The notes beneath the pieces were generated by a model. The model worked only from the letters and a program-made list of their open reading frames with translations. It was not told the DNA's origin and ran no database searches. Both the position numbers and the translations under genes were made by a program. DNA of 64,000 nucleotides from JAAZLS01 sp964585925 (GTDB lineage: Bacteria > Bacillota > Dethiobacteria > DTU022): positions 1-64,000 of the forward strand of contig CAZPFS010000006.1 in NCBI GenBank assembly GCA_964585925.1. The letters are read 5' to 3'. Position 1 is the first letter of the stretch. Every line of letters starts with the position of its first letter. Positions 43,000 through 51,432 of this stretch are shown here, in pieces.

Positions 43000-44304
43000 C
43001 TACATCGGGCCCCTCATCAGGGCCGGCAGCCAGGTGGACAGAAAAGGGATAAAGGTAATTAATAACAGGGATATAAGCAAGGGCAGATAGTAAAGCATAC
43101 ACCCCTTGACAATAGTTATCAAAGGCGCACCGGTTGATTTGTTGAGAACGAACAGGACATTTCCGTACGGAGGGGTAATTAACCCTACCACCAGATTAAA
43201 AACAATAATCACTCCAAAATGCATGGGCGATATCCCCACTCTGGTCACCAGCGGCAGCAATATGGGGGTCAATATGGATATGGCCACCAGATTGTCTAAA
43301 AACATCCCGATCACCAGAAGTATGGCATTGACAATCAGCAGAATCAGGATCGGGCTTTCGGTTATGCCGATTACCTTGGATACAAAGAAAGTGGGCAGGT
43401 TGCTGCGGACAATCATGAAGCCATAAGCGTTGGCGACCGCAATCAGCACCAGGACGACGGCGGAATCAATCATACTTTGCTTGGTGATTTTCCAGAGCTC
43501 CGACAGCGTCAGTTCTTTATAAACCGCCATGCCGATCACCAGCGCATAAACCACGGCAATGGCCGCCGCTTCGGTGGGGGTGAAAAAGCCGGTATAAATA
43601 CCGCCGATAATAATCAAGGGCGCTCCCAGGGACAGAAAGCCTTTTTTCAGGACCTGGAATATGTCTTTCAGCGAGCTCTTGTGAGTGCGGGGGTAGTTGT
43701 AAATTTGGGCGTAGTAAATAGTAAAGGCCATTAACAGGGCAGCGATGATTATGCCCGGCAGAACCCCGGCCAGCAGAATGCCTCCCACCGACACATTGGC
43801 CAGGATGGCATAGAAGACCAGGGGTATGCTGGGAGGGATAATTGGGCCGACGGTGGAGGAAGCGGCGGTAATCCCCAAAGTGATCTCATCGGGGTAACCG
43901 TTCTCTTTCATGGCTTTGTATTCAATCGCCCCCAGTCCGGCCGCGTCGGCGGTTGCCGATCCGCTCATGCCGGCGAAAATAACACTGGCCAGAATATTTA
44001 CATGGCAAAGCCCGCCCTTGAATCTTCCAACCAGGGCGTTGGCAAAATCAAATATGCGCATGGTCATTCCGCCGGTATTCATCAGCTTACCGGCAAACAT
44101 AAAGAAGGGCACCGCCAGCAGAACAAAACTGTTTAAACCGCCGAATAAACGCAAAGCGATCAATTCCGGATTGACCCCAATGCCTATACCCAGAAGCATC
44201 AGGGCCAGGGTGGTCAGGCCCAGGGAAAAAACTACGGGCACGCCGGCGGCGAAAAAGAATATGAGAATACCGACAAAGAAGAACAGCATCAGCCCTTCAT
44301 TCAA
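43000..44304 (-). CDS. dctM: TRAP transporter large permease (DctM type)
   Basis: 434 residues, about 12 membrane helices, with typical motifs GMSGSATADAAGLGAIEYKAM and TGFFTPTEAAAIAVVYAL. Ion-driven uptake of an acidic solute in partnership with DctQ and DctP. Overlaps dctQ by 8 bases. Convergent with the methyltransferase gene. Context suggests a sugar acid as substrate. Confidence 0.95.
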   Translation of the reverse strand: MNEGLMLFFFVGILIFFFAAGVPVVFSLGLTTLALMLLGIGIGVNPELIALRLFGGLNSFVLLAVPFFMFAGKLMNTGGMTMRIFDFANALVGRFKGGLCHVNILASVIFAGMSGSATADAAGLGAIEYKAMKENGYPDEITLGITAASSTVGPIIPPSIPLVFYAILANVSVGGILLAGVLPGIIIAALLMAFTIYYAQIYNYPRTHKSSLKDIFQVLKKGFLSLGAPLIIIGGIYTGFFTPTEAAAIAVVYALVIGMAVYKELTLSELWKITKQSMIDSAVVLVLIAVANAYGFMIVRSNLPTFFVSKVIGITESPILILLIVNAILLVIGMFLDNLVAISILTPILLPLVTRVGISPMHFGVIIVFNLVVGLITPPYGNVLFVLNKSTGAPLITIVKGCMLYYLPLLISLLLITFIPFLSTWLPALMRGPM

Positions 44305-44866
44305 GTGTATTCACATCCCTTCCGACGGGGTTGCGGATAATTACCCCGATATAATATATCAGCCAGCGGATCTGATATATGGCCATGAGCACCAGGGAGA
44401 CCGACATGGCCCCGTAGATATGCCCGACCCGTAACCAGGAAATCGCTCCAACCGGTGCGACCATCATTTTTAGGGTATAGCTATAGGTGCCTTTAATGGC
44501 CACAACCAGGAACAGCAAGATTAACAGTATGGAGACCATCTCCTGATATATCCGGGCTTTGGGAGGCAGATAATCTACCAGCGAGGTAATCACGATATGC
44601 TCTTTTTTGAGGCAGGCCAAAGCAGAGCCCAAAAAGGTAAAAGTGATCATCACATATCTGGCCGCTTCTTCTGTCCAGGGCAGAGAAAAACCGACATGCA
44701 CGGTTATATAGCGAATTATGACCTGCAAAAATACAAACACCAGTACCGTACAGAAGGCAATTGAAGAGATCAGCAATAACAGCCGATCAAAAAAAGTTTC
44801 CTTTAATTCAGTTTTAACCTGTAGATCTGCCGATAATGTTGATTTGCCGGTTTTCGGTTCCAACAT
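44297..44866 (-). CDS. dctQ: TRAP transporter small permease (DctQ type)
   Basis: 189 residues with four membrane helices and the family's Glu-containing helix 2 region (SLPWTEEAARYVMITFTFLGSALA). It forms the membrane complex with DctM and is coupled to it by overlap. Confidence 0.92.
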   Translation of the reverse strand: MLEPKTGKSTLSADLQVKTELKETFFDRLLLLISSIAFCTVLVFVFLQVIIRYITVHVGFSLPWTEEAARYVMITFTFLGSALACLKKEHIVITSLVDYLPPKARIYQEMVSILLILLFLVVAIKGTYSYTLKMMVAPVGAISWLRVGHIYGAMSVSLVLMAIYQIRWLIYYIGVIIRNPVGRDVNTLE

Positions 44867-44892
44867 TTCACCTACCTCCGATCAGGTGCTGG

Positions 44893-44928
44893 AAAAAGAA
44901 AACAAGGGGCCGCCTTGACGGACGGCCC
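44893..44928 (-). terminator. Intra-operon terminator between dctP and dctQM
   Basis: On the minus strand GGGCCG and CGGCCC arms around a 10-base loop, then TTGTTTTCTTTTT. Placed 22 bases past dctP, it would let the binding protein be made in excess over the permeases. Confidence 0.7.
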
Positions 44929-44950
44929 GTTGAAAACCACCCCACAGGTT

Positions 44951-45970
44951 TTAATTGGCGTACGACAGCACCTCTTCCACTGTGGTTACCGTGTATTCGG
45001 TCTTGAAGATCTCCGCCATAATCGGCATAACGGCTTCCGCCAGGGCTTCCCGGTCGGCTTCGACCACTTCCATCCCCAAATCAGCCAATTGTTCAATTAC
45101 TTCCTCTTCCTGGGCAACCATTTCGCGGCTGGCCCATTCGGCGGCTTCTTCGGCAGCCTCCAGAACCATATTTCTGGTAGCCTCATTGAGGCTGTCAAGC
45201 CAGGTGGAGTTAAAGGTAACAAAACCCAGCCCCACTGAATGACCGGTCAAAGATAGATGCGACTGGACTTCGTTTAACTTATGTCCATAAATTTGGGCCA
45301 CGTCGCCCTCGGCCGATTGGGCTGTACCGGTTTGCAGGGCAGTGTACAGCTCGTTTAAGGGAATGGGCACAATGGAGGCCCCCAGCCCGTCGAATACGGT
45401 AATCCAGGTTTGCAGCACCGGCAGGCGCAGCTTTAAACCCTTCAGATCCTCGGGGACTACGATCGGTTTATTGGCTGTAAAATGGCGGTATCCCCGAAAA
45501 ACAGGGGCCGCCAGGAGGGTGTCTCCCGCCTCAACCACGGTATCTCTTAGTTGCTGCCCCAATTCACTTTCCCAAAGAGCCAGAATATGATCCCAGTCCT
45601 TCATGGTAAAAGGGGAGTCCATAAACATGAACTGGGGTGCATAGTTGCTCAGTAAAACACCGCCCACGGCCTGCCCCTCAATGGCGCCGGCGGTGACTGA
45701 TTGCATAATATCCTCATCACTGCCCAGGGAGCCGGCGGTGAAGAGTTCAACCGTTATTTTCCCCTCACTGTTGGCCTCCACTATTTCCTTGAACTTGATG
45801 ATCACATCGTTTAGGATAACACCTTCGGCATAGGCGCTCCCCATGCTCAAAGTGATGGCCTCCACCTCTTCTGTTTCATCCTCCGGCTCGGCGATTTCCC
45901 CGGTGCACCCGATAACCATCACCATCATCATCAAGGCCAGCAGCAAAAATATAAATATGGATTTTTTCAC
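44951..45970 (-). CDS. dctP: TRAP transporter substrate-binding lipoprotein (DctP type)
   Basis: 339 residues. Signal peptide with lipobox VIGC (Cys 22), so it is tethered outside the membrane. The DctP fold shows ASIVPIPLNELYTALQTGTAQSAEGD with the conserved carboxylate-binding Arg region upstream (GLKLRLPVLQTWITVFDGLGA). AAGGAGG precedes ATG 45970. Gives the transporter specificity; next to hexuronate/KDG genes, a uronate or aldonate is the likely cargo. Confidence 0.94.
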   Translation of the reverse strand: MKKSIFIFLLLALMMMVMVIGCTGEIAEPEDETEEVEAITLSMGSAYAEGVILNDVIIKFKEIVEANSEGKITVELFTAGSLGSDEDIMQSVTAGAIEGQAVGGVLLSNYAPQFMFMDSPFTMKDWDHILALWESELGQQLRDTVVEAGDTLLAAPVFRGYRHFTANKPIVVPEDLKGLKLRLPVLQTWITVFDGLGASIVPIPLNELYTALQTGTAQSAEGDVAQIYGHKLNEVQSHLSLTGHSVGLGFVTFNSTWLDSLNEATRNMVLEAAEEAAEWASREMVAQEEEVIEQLADLGMEVVEADREALAEAVMPIMAEIFKTEYTVTTVEEVLSYAN

Positions 45971-46137
45971 TGTTCTTACCTCCTTATTAATTAACCCCCC
46001 GGATAATTAACAGGCAACTACTGATTTTCAACAACCTCTGTGCAGAGTTGGCAGAACTGCTTCTGATCACCTCCCCGGTTACCATTATTGAGCGCGCTTT
46101 TCATGATTTTTGGCCCCGGCGACAGCTGTTGTATCAT

Positions 46138-46160
46138 AATATGAAACACAGTATCATATT
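46138..46160. promoter_or_regulatory. KdgR/IclR-type operator candidate
   Basis: Inverted repeat with arms AATATGAAAC and GTATCATATT (one mismatch) separated by ACA. The ATGAAACA half resembles the KdgR operator of IclR regulators. GTATCATAAT at 46131 also repeats the right arm 20 bases away. On the minus strand TATGAT here could be the -10 of the TRAP operon. Confidence 0.6.
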
Positions 46161-46188
46161 TAATGTTTATTTCTACTAAGAAATAAAA

Positions 46189-46239
46189 AATCCTGCCGGA
46201 TAAGTATAAACTTAAAAAATATATTAACCCGCCAGGATT
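46189..46239. terminator. Inverted repeat, possible bidirectional terminator
   Basis: AATCCTGCCGG (46189-46199) pairs with CCGCCAGGATT (46229-46239) with one mismatch and a 29-base AT-rich loop. T-runs are present on both sides (GTTTTG on plus, TTTTTTATTT on minus). Lies between the operator and the iclR promoter. Confidence 0.45.
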
Positions 46240-46284
46240 GTTTTGAACTTCCCAACTATTTGCCCTGGGCAGGCGGCCGCTCCC

Positions 46285-46312
46285 TTGAATAATCTTGAAA
46301 GCATGTTATAGT
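46285..46312 (+). promoter_or_regulatory. Promoter of the IclR gene
   Basis: TTGAAT (46285-46290), 16 bases, TATAGT (46307-46312) with TGT before it. Start expected near 46319, 34 bases before the gene. Confidence 0.6.
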
Positions 46313-46352
46313 ATGTAGATAAAAGATTTAAGCAAAATTTGCGGGGTATACA

Positions 46353-47123
46353 ATGGCCAATAATTTTAATATAGTGCAATCGGTGGATCGGGCTTTGTCC
46401 ATTCTGGAAGCATTGGCGGGCCGAAAGAGCTGTGGCGTAACCCGTCTGGCCCAGATAACCGGCTTGCATAAAAGCACTGTGCATAGATTAATCGGAACCC
46501 TGCAGTCAAAGGGTTACATTGATAAAGATCCGGAAAGCGACAATTATAAATTGGGTATGAAAATATTGCTGCTGGGGAGCGCAATACTGGAAGGCCTGGA
46601 TCTGAGAACTGCGGCCAGGATCTCTTTGCAACAGTTGTCCAATTATGTTAAAGAAACGGTGCATTTATCTATTTTGGATGACTTTGAAGCGGTTTATATC
46701 GACAAGGTGGACAGCCCGGACAGCAGCATCAAGTTAAATTCCCAGATCGGCAAACGGGTCCCCCTGCATTGTACGGCGGTGGGGAAGGTCCTGTTATTAA
46801 GCTTTGATCAGGAGAAGATCAAAGAATTTGCGGAAAAAAAGAAACTGAAAAGATTTACCAAAAATACAATCACCACCGTGCCCGAATTAATGGCCGAGCT
46901 GGCTTCAATATCTGAAAACGGTTACGCGGTGGATAATGTGGAGTTTGAGGAGGGAATAAGGTGCGTCGCCGCACCGATTTATGATCATACGGGCAACATT
47001 GTGGCTTCAATCAGTATATCGGGACCGACGATCAATGTAACCACCAAGAAACTTCCGCATTTAATAGAGGTATTGGTGGCGCATTCACAAGAAATTTCCT
47101 ACCAATTGGGCAAACCCAGATAG
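46353..47123 (+). CDS. IclR-family transcriptional regulator (KdgR-like)
   Basis: 256 residues: N-terminal winged helix (VDRALSILEALAGRKSCGVTRLAQITGLHKSTVHRLIGTL, about 9-48) and C-terminal effector domain with IGKRVPLHCTAVGKVLLLS and the VAAPIYDHTGNIVASISISG end. Family members sense small acids, KdgR senses 2-keto-3-deoxygluconate. Its place between a TRAP transporter and KDG/KDPG genes, and the KdgR-like inverted repeat upstream, support that effector class. Start ATG 46353 has only a weak GGGGT site. Confidence 0.92.
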   Translation: MANNFNIVQSVDRALSILEALAGRKSCGVTRLAQITGLHKSTVHRLIGTLQSKGYIDKDPESDNYKLGMKILLLGSAILEGLDLRTAARISLQQLSNYVKETVHLSILDDFEAVYIDKVDSPDSSIKLNSQIGKRVPLHCTAVGKVLLLSFDQEKIKEFAEKKKLKRFTKNTITTVPELMAELASISENGYAVDNVEFEEGIRCVAAPIYDHTGNIVASISISGPTINVTTKKLPHLIEVLVAHSQEISYQLGKPR

Positions 47124-47233
47124 ATTTAATCTGTTTTTTCTTCATATTTCTCCCTTTCGGGCCAGATCACTTTTCACCTGGATTATCTTAAAATTTAAAA
47201 AGGAATATCTATTTTGGTGTAGAATATTAATTA

Positions 47234-47239
47234 TATAAT
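47234..47239 (+). promoter_or_regulatory. -10 element before the LarA-like gene
   Basis: Perfect TATAAT at 47234-47239 with only a poor -35 (ATTTTG, 17 bases upstream). A start near 47246 argues for translation from ATG 47285. Confidence 0.4.
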
Positions 47240-47284
47240 GATACGATGTCCCATATGGCGGTACAAACTGATGCGGGTGATATT

Positions 47285-48571
47285 ATGACGTTTATGAAAA
47301 CTGTTTATGCGGCCTCAGAAGAAAGTATAGGCGATCCGGCCGTTGCCTCCATGCTGGAACAGATGATTGCCGGCAAGAAGCTAAAAAAAGTACTGTTGGT
47401 TCCCCCTGACTCCACCAGAGCCCATTCCTACGCCGGCTCCATTTGCCAAATATTGGCCAAAGTATTGAAGGGAGTGGACCTGGACGTCATTCCGGCCCTG
47501 GGAACGCATATAAAAATGAAGAGAGACCAGATTGTCAGAATGTACCCGGGGCTTCCGGAAAATCGGTTCATGGTTCACCGGTGGCGAAAAGATGTGATAA
47601 GGCTCGGAGAGATTCCGGCCGAACTGGTGAGCGATGTTTCTGGGGGCCGGATTGCCCGGGCCATTCCCGTGGAGATAAACAAAATATTGTTGGATAAAAG
47701 TTATGACTTGATTCTCTCCATTGGCCAGGTGGTGCCCCATGAGGTAGCGGGAATGGCCAATTTTTACAAAAATATATTCGTCGGGCTCGGGGGCAAAACC
47801 ATGATCGATATGTCCCATATGCTGGGGGCGGTTTCTGGACTGGAAAGAATAATGGGCCGGGACCATACGCCGATTCATCAGATATTCGATTTCGCGGCAA
47901 AAACGTACCTGGTGGATTTGCCGATTATCTACATCCTGACCGTTACCACCACGGATAACGGGATCACCCGCCTGAGGGGCTTGTTTATCGGGAATCACCG
48001 GGAAGCGTATGAAAAAGCGGTCGGCTTGAGCCAAAAACTAAATATTACGGTTATCCCCGAGCCCCTGAAAAAGGTGGTGGCTTTTCTTCCGGCCCATGAA
48101 TTCAGGACAACCTGGACCGGAAACAAGGCCATATATCGGACCCGCATGGCCCTGGCTGACGGGGCTGAATTGATTGTCATGGGCCCCGGCATATCCGGCT
48201 GTGGTGAAGATCCTCTTTTCGATGAACTGATCAGAAAATATGGTTATGGCAGAACCACCGAGGAGATCATGCGTCTGGTGGACGATTCGCTGCTGCTCGG
48301 GGAAAACCTGGCGGTTGCCGCCCACCTGATCCACAGCTCGAGCGAGGGCCGGTTTAAAATAACCTATTCACCGGGACGCCTGGGGGCCGACGAAATACTC
48401 TCCCTGGGTTTTAATTATCTGGATTATGCCCGATCATGCCAAAAATACAATCCCCGGAAATTGAAATACGGTTTCAATGATGTTTCTGGCGAAAAGGTTT
48501 TTTTTATTCCCAATCCGGCCCTTGGTTTATGGACCACCAGGCAGAAAATAAATGAGAATATGGGGAGGTAA
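47285..48571 (+). CDS. LarA-like nickel-pincer racemase/epimerase (DUF2088)
   Basis: 428 residues from ATG 47285 (GGGTGA upstream); an in-frame ATG at 47246 coincides with the predicted transcript start. Lactate-racemase-family residues can be seen: DSTR, GTH (His 75), PHEVAGMANFYK (His 152, Lys 162) and MSHML (His 178). Spacings His-10-Lys-16-His equal those of His174, Lys184 and His200 in L. plantarum LarA, which hold the nickel-pincer cofactor. So a working 2-hydroxyacid racemase or epimerase is likely; known homologues include a D-gluconate 2-epimerase. First gene of the catabolic operon. Confidence 0.85.
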   Translation: MTFMKTVYAASEESIGDPAVASMLEQMIAGKKLKKVLLVPPDSTRAHSYAGSICQILAKVLKGVDLDVIPALGTHIKMKRDQIVRMYPGLPENRFMVHRWRKDVIRLGEIPAELVSDVSGGRIARAIPVEINKILLDKSYDLILSIGQVVPHEVAGMANFYKNIFVGLGGKTMIDMSHMLGAVSGLERIMGRDHTPIHQIFDFAAKTYLVDLPIIYILTVTTTDNGITRLRGLFIGNHREAYEKAVGLSQKLNITVIPEPLKKVVAFLPAHEFRTTWTGNKAIYRTRMALADGAELIVMGPGISGCGEDPLFDELIRKYGYGRTTEEIMRLVDDSLLLGENLAVAAHLIHSSSEGRFKITYSPGRLGADEILSLGFNYLDYARSCQKYNPRKLKYGFNDVSGEKVFFIPNPALGLWTTRQKINENMGR

Positions 48572-48576
48572 TGTAG

Positions 48577-49386
48577 ATGCAGATCAAGCTGGACCACAAG
48601 GTGGCGGTGGTAACCGGGGGTTCCGGTATCATCGGTTCAGAGATATGTTTGGCCTTATCAGCCTGCGGCGCAAAGATCGCCGTTCTGGGACGAACCGAAC
48701 ATAAGGTCAAGAAGGTGGTCGGAGAGATTGAGCAAAGGGGAGGGGAAACTCTCGGGCTGACTGTAGACCTGCTAGATAAAAACAGCCTGCAGAAAGCGGC
48801 TGAAATTGTTACGGGCAGATGGGGACAGGTCGATCTACTGATCAATGCCGCCGGAGGGAATAAGCCGGGGGGAACCACCAGCGATGAGCTCAGTTTCTTT
48901 GATCTGCCTCCCGAGGGGATTGACCAAATTATCAATCTCAACCTGCTGGGTACCTGGATACCCTGTCAGGTATTTGGAAAAATTATGGCTGAACAGGGAA
49001 AAGGGTCAATTATTAATGTTTCCTCCATGGCCGCTTATACCCCTCTTACCAGAACGCCTGCCTATTCGGCCGCCAAAGCAGGGGTTTCAAATTTCACCCA
49101 ATGGCTGGCGGTCCATTTCTGCCAGGAATACTCCCCTCTGATCAGGGTCAATGCCATCGCCCCGGGATTCCTTCTTACCGAGCAAAACCGCTACCTGCTT
49201 GCCAATGAGGATGGCACCGCCACAAGCCGCGGCCGGGATATTCTCCGGATTACACCCATGGGCAGATATGGCGCCCCGGAGGAACTGTGCGGGGCGGTAA
49301 TCTTTCTCTGTTCCGACGAGGCCTCTTTTATTACCGGGGTGGTTTTACCGGTTGACGGTGGTTTCAGCGCTTATTCGGGCGTTTAA
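48577..49386 (+). CDS. SDR oxidoreductase, probable D-mannonate oxidoreductase (fructuronate reductase)
   Basis: 269 residues, short-chain dehydrogenase. TGGSGIIG coenzyme site (about 14-21), NAAGG, catalytic Ser with YSAAK (Tyr/Lys about 166-170). The end PMGRYGAPEELCG..VLPVDGGFSAYSGV matches the SDR-type mannonate oxidoreductases (YjmF-like). It would reduce D-fructuronate to D-mannonate with NAD(P)H. It starts six bases after the LarA-like stop, with GGGAGG upstream. Confidence 0.85.
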   Translation: MQIKLDHKVAVVTGGSGIIGSEICLALSACGAKIAVLGRTEHKVKKVVGEIEQRGGETLGLTVDLLDKNSLQKAAEIVTGRWGQVDLLINAAGGNKPGGTTSDELSFFDLPPEGIDQIINLNLLGTWIPCQVFGKIMAEQGKGSIINVSSMAAYTPLTRTPAYSAAKAGVSNFTQWLAVHFCQEYSPLIRVNAIAPGFLLTEQNRYLLANEDGTATSRGRDILRITPMGRYGAPEELCGAVIFLCSDEASFITGVVLPVDGGFSAYSGV

Positions 49387-49447
49387 AGAGAACAGGGGCC
49401 TATGTTTCTATTACCTATGTTTCTATTAATGAAAAAGACAGGGATGA

Positions 49448-50413
49448 ATGCAAATGGCGCGATACAAGGTTGTAGTAACCGATGACCGGCACGGTACCTA
49501 TCAGGTGGAGGAAGAGATCCTGGCGGGCATCGGCGCCCGGGTCTTTGTAGCCGACTGTGCTACAGCGGAAGAGGTCGTCGAGGCCTGCCGGGATGCGGAT
49601 GGCATTCTGGTAAATCTGGCTCCCATGCCTTCGGAGGTTATTGAACGGCTCGACAAATGCAAGGTTATTGCCCGGTACGGCGTAGGAGTTGACAATGTTG
49701 ATATTTCCGCCTGCAGCTTAAAGGGGATCGGGGTGACCAATGTGCCGGATTATAGCGTAGAGGAGGTTTCAGATCATGCCCTGGCGTTGATCATGGCCTG
49801 TGCCCGGAAAATAGCGGTCCGTGACGGGGCTATCCGAAGGGGAGGGTGGGGAAACCGGGAACCTTTATTCAGAATTGCCGGAAAGAGTATTTCTTTACTT
49901 GGTTTCGGCAAAATCGCCCGGTGCCTGCAGCGCAAAATTAAAGGTTTAAATTTTGGCAGGCTCCTGGTTTATGATCCCTACGTAGAAGAAGAGATCATTG
50001 TTTCCCACGGCGGGGAAAAAGTGGATCTGGCCCGTTCCCTCCGGTATGGGGATATTATTTCGGTTCACCTGCCCCTGACCGATGAAACAAGGGGGTTAAT
50101 CAACAGAGAAGCCCTGGCCCTGATGAAAAAAAGCGCCATAATCATCAACACCTCCCGGGGAGCGGTGATTGATCAGGAAGCCCTGATCGAGGCGTTAAGG
50201 AACAATAGGATAGGCTGTGCCGGCTTGGATGTATTTGAAAAAGAACCCCTGGAAAAAGACAGTCCCCTGTTGACCATGCATAATACAGTTCTTACAGATC
50301 ATATCGGGTGGTACAGTGAAGAATCGATGGTGGAATTAAAGAGAAAGGCCGCGGAAGATATTGCGGCCGTGCTAACGGGGAACAGACCCCGGTACCCCGT
50401 CAACAAATTTTGA
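49448..50413 (+). CDS. D-isomer-specific 2-hydroxyacid dehydrogenase (phosphoglycerate dehydrogenase/CtBP-like)
   Basis: 321 residues. NAD-binding LLGFGKIARCLQRKIKGL (about 149-165), catalytic Arg in NTSRGAVID, Glu in LDVFEKEP and His in DHIGWYS (where other members have HxAW). It oxidises or reduces a D-2-hydroxyacid, possibly the aldonate or glycerate level of the pathway. ATG 49454 is an equally good start. Part of the sugar-acid operon. Confidence 0.88.
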   Translation: MQMARYKVVVTDDRHGTYQVEEEILAGIGARVFVADCATAEEVVEACRDADGILVNLAPMPSEVIERLDKCKVIARYGVGVDNVDISACSLKGIGVTNVPDYSVEEVSDHALALIMACARKIAVRDGAIRRGGWGNREPLFRIAGKSISLLGFGKIARCLQRKIKGLNFGRLLVYDPYVEEEIIVSHGGEKVDLARSLRYGDIISVHLPLTDETRGLINREALALMKKSAIIINTSRGAVIDQEALIEALRNNRIGCAGLDVFEKEPLEKDSPLLTMHNTVLTDHIGWYSEESMVELKRKAAEDIAAVLTGNRPRYPVNKF

Positions 50414-50428
50414 AAGGAGGGGTCCGGT

Positions 50429-51394
50429 ATGCACAAAACGTTGGAGATAATGGGTGATCTGGGGATTGTTCCGGTGGCAACCATTGGCGAGGCAAAGGAT
50501 GCCATTCCCCTGGCTGAAGCGTTATTCAAAGGGGGTCTGCCCATCATAGAAATTACCTTCAGGACCAATGCCGCGGAAGAAGCGATCAGAGAAATTGCCT
50601 CGGGATTTCCAAAGACACTGGTAGGCGCGGGGACGATATTGAATGTTCAGCAGGCGGAACGGGCGCTCAAGGCCGGGGCGCAATTTGTGGTCAGCGCCGG
50701 TTTTAATGACCGGGTGGTTCAATATTGTTTGGAACAGGGAGTGCCGGTAACCCCGGGGTGCAGCACTCCTACGGATATCACCAGGGCCCTGGAATTTGGC
50801 CTGGAGGTGGTTAAATTTTTTCCGGCGGAAATCCTGGGCGGGGTAAAGGCTCTGGAAGCGATGGGCAAACCCTTTCGCATGATGAAATTTGTCCCCACCG
50901 GTGGAATCAGCCCTCATAATTTCGGGGATTATCTGGCCCTGAACAGTGTGTGGGCCTGTGGAGGCAGCTGGATGGCAAAAGAAGAGCTGGTCCGGGAGGG
51001 GAATTTTGGCGAGATCACCCGTTTAACCCGGGAAGCGGTGAGGCAGATGTTGGGGTTTAATTTCGGGCATCTGGGGATCAATATGCCGGATCCCGAAACA
51101 TCAATGGATCTGGCTAAAAATTTTGCCTCGGCTTTTGATCTCCCGATAAGGGAAGGCAACAGTTCAAATTTTGTCGGCTCGATAATCGAGCTCACCAAAT
51201 TTCCGGGGCCGGGCTGTAAAGGGCATATTGCCTTAACAACAAAAAACATGAAAAGGGCTTTGGCCTATCTCCGGCAGAAAGGGTTAAACGTGGATCTGGA
51301 TTCAGCCCGGGGCCCCGCCGGTGAACCGCCGGTATCCATATACCTGGAAGAAGAAATTGGCGGATTTGCCGTTCACCTGCTGCAGGAAAAATAA
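50429..51394 (+). CDS. KDPG/KHG aldolase fused to a VOC (glyoxalase-like) domain
   Basis: 321 residues. The first 205 are a class I 2-keto-3-deoxy-6-phosphogluconate aldolase: Glu 41 in IIEITFRT, phosphate/carboxylate sites GAGTI and PGCSTPTD, Schiff-base Lys 129 in VVKFFPAE, and FVPTGGI. Instead of stopping there the protein goes on for 110 residues with GHLGINM, GHIALTT and GGFAVHLLQ strands of a vicinal-oxygen-chelate fold. It splits KDPG to pyruvate and glyceraldehyde-3-phosphate. The role of the VOC part is unknown. AAAGGAGG precedes ATG 50429. Confidence 0.9.
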   Translation: MHKTLEIMGDLGIVPVATIGEAKDAIPLAEALFKGGLPIIEITFRTNAAEEAIREIASGFPKTLVGAGTILNVQQAERALKAGAQFVVSAGFNDRVVQYCLEQGVPVTPGCSTPTDITRALEFGLEVVKFFPAEILGGVKALEAMGKPFRMMKFVPTGGISPHNFGDYLALNSVWACGGSWMAKEELVREGNFGEITRLTREAVRQMLGFNFGHLGINMPDPETSMDLAKNFASAFDLPIREGNSSNFVGSIIELTKFPGPGCKGHIALTTKNMKRALAYLRQKGLNVDLDSARGPAGEPPVSIYLEEEIGGFAVHLLQEK

Positions 51395-51432
51395 GTTTTC
51401 CCATTCTTTAAAATCCCTAAGGAGGATTCGCG

